From Pyrrhosoma nymphula (Eukaryota; Arthropoda; Insecta; Odonata; Coenagrionidae): a DNA stretch of 64,000 nucleotides. Both the position numbers and the translations under genes were made by a program. Below the pieces are notes generated by a model, which made no database searches, was not told the origin of the DNA, and saw only the letters and a program-made list of their open reading frames with translations. Positions 59,469 to 64,000 of the stretch are shown piece after piece (within the stretch, counting starts at the first letter, position 1; each line of letters begins with the position of its first letter). The DNA is taken from NCBI GenBank assembly GCA_963573305.1, contig OY754337.1, positions 67,801,094-67,865,093 of the forward strand, in the 5' to 3' direction.

Positions 59469-60363
59469 TCAATTTTTCAAACTTCTCCATTCGTCTCCCA
59501 CTGATCTAACTCCATGTTCCTCGCCGATTATCTCATCCACCTTCTCTCGATACTTCTTCTTCATTGCCCCAGTTAATGCCTCCGTATTCCACTTTCGTAC
59601 CCTCCTTCCCATTCTTATCTTTTTCAGTTTTACCCGACATTTCATGACTAATAAGTTGTAGTCTGTGTCTGCATCAGCTCCTGGATAAGTACGCGAGTTT
59701 TTAACACTATTCCTGTATCTGTGACGAACCATTATATAATCTATCTGGAACCTATCTGTGTCTCCCGGCTTCTTCCAAGTGTACCTACGTCGAGGATGAT
59801 GTCTGAACCATGTATTTGTAATTAATACGTTATTTCTACTGCAAAACTCCACAGCTTTCTCGCCCCGGTCTTGTCTCCTTCCTAGACCGTAATCGCCCAC
59901 CTCCCGCCCATCTCTTCCTTCGCCCACCACTGCGTTCCAATCCCCCATTACTACTAAGTGCTTACTCCCAGGTATCCTACCAATTATTTCCTGTAGCTGA
60001 TCGTGTACCCCATCTACCTCCTCCTCTTTATAATTAGAGGTAGGCATATTAACCTGGATTATGACTAAATTCGTTGGATCTGCCTTTAGTTCCACGACTA
60101 TAATCCTATCACTCACCTGTTCTGGATACACTACTTTTCTGCTTAGTTTCCTATTCATTATGAATGCAACCCCGCGCTGACTTTCATTCCCTCCACTATA
60201 AATTACTCTATAGCCGTCACTCCAGTATTCCCCGTCATCCTTCCATCTTACTTCACCCAGACCCATGATGTCTGCACCCACCATCTCCATTTCTTGATTT
60301 ATATTCTCTAGCTTCCCCGCCCTCAGCATAGTCCTAACATTCCACGTGCCTATTCTGATAGTT
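59469..60363 (-). pseudogene. RTE LINE endonuclease domain
   Basis: It starts with IRIGTWNVRTML (frame open from upstream; first ATG at 60,329). In order it has GLGEVRW (catalytic Glu), GVAFIMNRKLS, IIQVNMPTSNY, VMGDWNAVVGEG (Asp, Asn) and FQIDYIMV. The final SDH-type motif reads DTDYNLLVMK, so the catalytic His is Tyr. A TGA closes it about 12 residues after GDEWRSL. The order is typical of RTE/CFDP2-like endonucleases. Confidence 0.9.
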
Positions 60364-60393
60364 TCGTTCCTCTTCTTTATCTTCTTTCATTAT

Positions 60394-60456
60394 TAGATTA
60401 TGGTCCCCCTAGATTATGGCACCGCCCCCTAGGCCCGGTGCCATAATCTAGGGGGG
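60394..60456. repeat. Perfect 19-bp inverted repeat at the RTE 5' end
   Basis: Arms CCCCCTAGATTATGGCACC (60,405-60,423) and its complement (60,437-60,455) surround a 13-base GC-rich loop. The word tagattatgg is also repeated directly at 60,394 and 60,410. It lies immediately upstream of the RTE endonuclease frame and may be part of that element's 5' end. Confidence 0.8.
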
Positions 60457-61099
60457 CGATAAGTAACAAGAGGCGGCATGGGGGTGCTGGAGGCAGGATC
60501 CTGACCGAATGGCTCAATACATGTCCTGAGATCAATAAAATATCAATCTATTGTATTTGAAATAAGCATTAATTTAATCATAATTGTTTTAAATTTATTT
60601 TTATAATCTTCCTGATTTGGACTAGTATGATTTTAAGAGCCCACGTTTGGGGGCGTTTTGTGGAACCAAGTGGGCAGCGACTCAATAGGAGCAATAAAAA
60701 AAGTTTGGGAAACACTGTTCTACGACGTCGACGCGGAAGAGGGGCTTGCGTGTTTCAATACCACTAAAGATGTACTGCTGAGAGCAAAAAATGTGGAAAA
60801 CTGCAAAAGGATTCTTTCTTTCACTAAAGTGATTTTTTGATAATTAAGCTTGGGGTAAATCCATCAATCATATTTATAAAAATTATTTCATTCGAAATGT
60901 CTTAAATTTGAGCTTTATAAATAAGTACGGGTTTATTGTGAATTGCAATCTCATTTTTATTGTCTTCCAATGAAATTGCAAAGGACACGGGAACACGAGA
61001 GAAGATGGTTGGCACTATCTTACCCTGGCCTCTTCATTTTGTGTACAACCAATGGAAATAAAACTACTCCAGTTACTCTTCCGCTTCCTGTATACCCTC

Positions 61100-61540
61100 G
61101 CGGATGCGATCTTCTAATCGCGAGGGATACCAACCCACCCTTCACCATGATCTATGTTCAGTTAACCCCTCGCCAAGGACATGCGGCGGGAAATGTGGCA
61201 GCGGGCATCTGCGCTCGCTGCGTAGTGGGCCACCTCACCGAGCGACGCCCAGCTTCGTCGCTAGGCGACCGGGCTCTTATTGTCGCCTCGTAATCCTCAC
61301 CTTTCGCCCGCGGATCAGAAATGGGGTGTTGTTATCTGGGTCCTAGCGCGCAGTCCATTATCCCTCGTCCGGGTGTGTATACGCCGGTGCGGCGCGATAA
61401 GCGTTCATGGCGCCTGCCGCATTAAAAGACGCCCTCTTGACGGGAGGGAATGTGAAAGGAAACACTTCTGCCCCCGGTTCAGGGACAGTAGCTCTCGTGT
61501 AGACTTAATTTGTGGGATTAAAACATTTTAAGTTTTTTTG
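61100..61540. other. CpG-rich block, possible promoter
   Basis: A marked CpG peak at 61,170-61,450 between AT-rich flanks. A plus-strand frame of 116 codons (60,943-61,293) overlaps it without family resemblance. Possibly the promoter or first exon of a gene to the right of the window. Confidence 0.35.
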
Positions 61541-61714
61541 CGAGTTCTTACGGTTTAGTAATTTAATTCGCAAAAAATCCTTCAACTTGTCTCGATCGTG
61601 ATGGTTTATTTTCCTCGCTCGCGTATTTATTTGTTGAGTGCTGGGTATGGCGACTACCAATACTTTAATATTACAGTGTTTGATTTGGAATGTGAATGTG
61701 AGTGGTCATAATAT

Positions 61715-61800
61715 AGCCGGCCATGGTAGCCAGCAGGTAACGGCCAGAAAACCCATAGGTCGTGAGATCGAATACCGCCTATGCCATGTGTTTTCTTTTT
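61715..61800 (+). mobile_element. tRNA-derived SINE-like copy
   Basis: tRNA-like order: 'ggtagccagcaggtaacgg' as a possible A-box region, then 'gtcgtgagatcgaataccgcc' as a degenerate B box (61,764-61,777), followed by 'atgtgttttctttttg'. The T-arm-like ends partly pair. A weak but consistent SINE head. Confidence 0.45.
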
Positions 61801-61809
61801 GTTTGAGGC

Positions 61810-64000
61810 CCCAAAACTTAGGTCAGACATTGTGATATAAATATAACTAACTAGCAGTTTGAGCATCCAAAACGCATTACTACCTCCACCTTATGTAACT
61901 TCATAACATATTGCTGCTTGGAAGTCTAAGGCTAAATTTCCCCAAATGAAAAGCATTTGTAATCACACCTGTTTTATCAACGGTGCGTCACCGAAGCCAT
62001 GCGTGAGCTAGTACGCTACCAAATGTAAGCTATCGCCTCGCGAAGTAGACCGTTAGCCTGCTCGTTTTTCGTCGGAAGTTTGCTTTCCAAGGACAAGCTG
62101 AACTCGTGAAGGCGATATGGAAAAAAACCGCAATTATCGCCGTCTATATATGGGTAGGAAAAATCGTCTCCTGGGTCAAAATTGAAAGAATTTAGTATTT
62201 TGTTTTTTTTTTTAGGTATACGAGAATCGTTTATCTTAGTCATTTTTTTATTTTTATTATGCCTTTACTTTTCCCACTAACAGCTTTAATGGAGTCCCCT
62301 TATACGTGAGCTAATGATTCGCAAGTTTAGGCCTGCGGCAGTTCATAAACATGTTTTGGATCATCAAACTTACTTTCCGCATAGTGTGGGTGTAGTTAAG
62401 TTGGTATAAAATGAAAGAGATCTGGTGCTAATGGAGATGTTCCAAGATGACGTGCTTTATGCTTGCGAATGCCATTTTGAAAGAACCAATCTGAGCTACA
62501 CTTTCTATGCTAACGAGATGAAGTGACATAGCGTATTAGTATCTATCTATCTATCTCTCCCAATTTGTTCTCTGCGGTGAAGACGTCTCTGCTATCGGCA
62601 AGTGTTCTTAACTTTAACTTCATTTAAAATTATTTTTTAAGTAATTAGTAGATTATTAGGCGCTCTTGGGTTTAACACATATTGAAAATATTTTATAATT
62701 ATTTATTATTAAAATTTGCTGCCATTTCATTTAGTAGCTATTAGCTGGAACTTCATCTCCCAGTAGCAAAACTTTGTGTTGACCCTTAAATTTATGTAAT
62801 TATACTTTTCAGGCTGAGGTATTGTAAACAACGCCAGTCATATTATAACTAATGTTTTCATCAAGGAAATAATTTTGTCTTGGTGTCCTTAATCTATGAA
62901 TACATAAAAATGCTTAAACAGTATTTAGTTTAATTCTAACTGAAGGTAAAACAGTTTCGTGAATCGATTGAAAGCAAAAGTTTTTGTTCCTGCGAAGAAA
63001 AATCCTAATTCGAGTTGAGGACAGTAAAAAACTTCAACTTGTACTGGAAACGAGAAGAGAAGGAATGATATTACTTAATAGTACTAGTAGATGCAAGAGT
63101 GCCTGAAAAAGTAGGCTACTGAAGAGAGAAAACCCTAAGCACAAAATAGTGGTACAGAAGATATAAAGTTGGATAAAAACTATTGGAAACGTTTATATTT
63201 GTCTTTTACATGTTTGTACAATAAGTGACAGATAATTAGAATGTAGATTACAATTGTAGGTTCATAGAACCCGTTTTTTCCATTTAGTATCCGTAGGAGT
63301 GTGCTGGCAGTGTTCCAGCTTGTAAATATTAACGGCGTAATTACCACGTTTTTTTATCCTGATAAACATCACTGTGAAACATGTAGGTCGCTTTGAAGGA
63401 AAACGCCGAAGTTCCAGACAATCCATTCCTCTTCCCATTTAGTGGTTCGCCGTTACCTCAATTTCAGCGGTTGAACGAGAACATTTTTCGTCAGAAATAC
63501 TCAGCACTTTCTTTTCATACCCCTACGTAACAATTTTGATGAGAATTGGTGCATATAGTCTTAATTGCTCCATTTCTCGGATTCAGTATGGTCTTACATT
63601 ATTCCTCTTGTTCATTAATTAGTGCGAGTAATAAATAATTAAGCATCCTGATTAAGAGCAACGAATGATCCCTTAACGTTTCTACGGAAAGCGGTCATCA
63701 GGAATCATCGCCATTTTCCAACATTCTACCTCTACTCAAGCATTCTCAACGAATTTAATATTTTTTTGCTCATTATAGTGTGTGATCTGCTATTGCGTTA
63801 TAAATAGGGCCATAGTATAGGAATTTTGACATGTTTTAAGGTCTTCTTCAGAGAGATTTAGGTTTTGATTCCAAAAGACTTCTGTGAACTATAAGATCAA
63901 CTGATAAACAGTCACTATACACCTACGCTAGCTTTGATGCGTAAAAACCGTATAGCCTTGAAACAGAAAAGCTGAAAAAGATGGTAAATTCTCTTCCATG
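61810..64000. other. AT-rich non-coding stretch with a short microsatellite
   Basis: No gene recognised. A (ATCT)4 microsatellite is at 62,541-62,556. The rest shows nothing I can name. Confidence 0.45.

Larger units (their letters stand above)
52710..60396 (-). mobile_element. RTE-clade LINE, decayed, interrupted by a nested LINE
   Basis: A minus-strand RTE-type element with an endonuclease start near 60,363 and a C-terminus near 52,730, split by the CR1-like LINE at 53,749-58,552. Without that insertion it would be about 2.9 kb. The product would be the single apurinic-like endonuclease plus reverse transcriptase typical of RTE elements, often annotated in arthropods as craniofacial development protein 2-like. 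It is dead: an in-frame TGA after the endonuclease, frameshifts near 58,950, 53,370 and 52,930, a damaged catalytic box and a replaced catalytic histidine. Confidence 0.9.

Noticed and set aside
1..64000. CRISPR array, prophage, bacterial operon or plasmid origin
   Set aside because: No regularly spaced short repeats, no ribosome binding sites before tandem genes, and the sequence has introns, LINEs and SINEs, so it is eukaryotic nuclear DNA.

Overview
This is a piece of a repeat-rich, intron-rich animal nuclear genome, most likely an arthropod and probably an insect. It is AT-rich, has almost no long host reading frame, and has no rRNA, true tRNA, CRISPR array or bacterial-style operon. The organism assignment rests on one fem-1-like first coding exon whose wording is insect-like and on the retrotransposon types (a CR1/L2-like LINE with an SGNH-esterase ORF1, RTE-type LINEs and tRNA-derived SINE-like copies). 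It is an inference and I cannot name a species.

Layout. 1-6.5 kb: AT-rich sequence with a purine-rich block (2.44-2.96 kb), decayed LINE 3' ends and a degenerate repeated segment. 6.5-7.34 kb: a CpG-rich promoter-like block ending in the first coding exon of a fem-1 family gene, followed by a consensus splice donor. 7.34-35 kb: mainly non-coding sequence, plausibly the first intron of fem-1, with SINE-like copies, hairpin elements and one candidate signal-peptide exon (21.27 kb). 35.8-38.3 kb: a 5'-truncated, decayed CR1-like LINE on the minus strand, itself hit by a 156-bp insertion with a 7-bp target duplication, followed by the C-terminal stub of an RTE-type LINE. 38.9-52.5 kb: GC-rich blocks, a 170-bp tandem duplication, MITE-like and foldback elements, and old LINE fragments. 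52.7-60.4 kb: a nested retrotransposon structure, described next. 60.4-64 kb: a hairpin repeat, a GC-rich block, one SINE-like copy and AT-rich sequence.

The most interesting object is the LINE at 53,749-58,552 (minus strand). It is complete at both ends, is flanked by a perfect 6-bp target duplication, and interrupts the reverse transcriptase frame of an older RTE-clade element at the Lys-Ala | Phe-Asp motif. Both of its reading frames are intact: a 343-residue ORF1 with a coiled coil and an SGNH-hydrolase-like domain, and an endonuclease-reverse transcriptase ORF2. The last codons of ORF1 contain the heptamer T TTT TTA in the phase required for -1 ribosomal frameshifting. The -1 frame is open from there without a stop through all of ORF2, which has no ATG for about 55 codons. 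This suggests, without proving, that ORF2 is made by programmed -1 frameshifting as an ORF1-ORF2 fusion.

A second notable pattern is that the 3' end of this LINE and of its relatives in the window (3.2, 14.8, 35.9 and 47.4 kb) carries a short hairpin whose outer stem shows compensatory changes between copies. This suggests a selected RNA structure, probably the reverse transcriptase recognition site.
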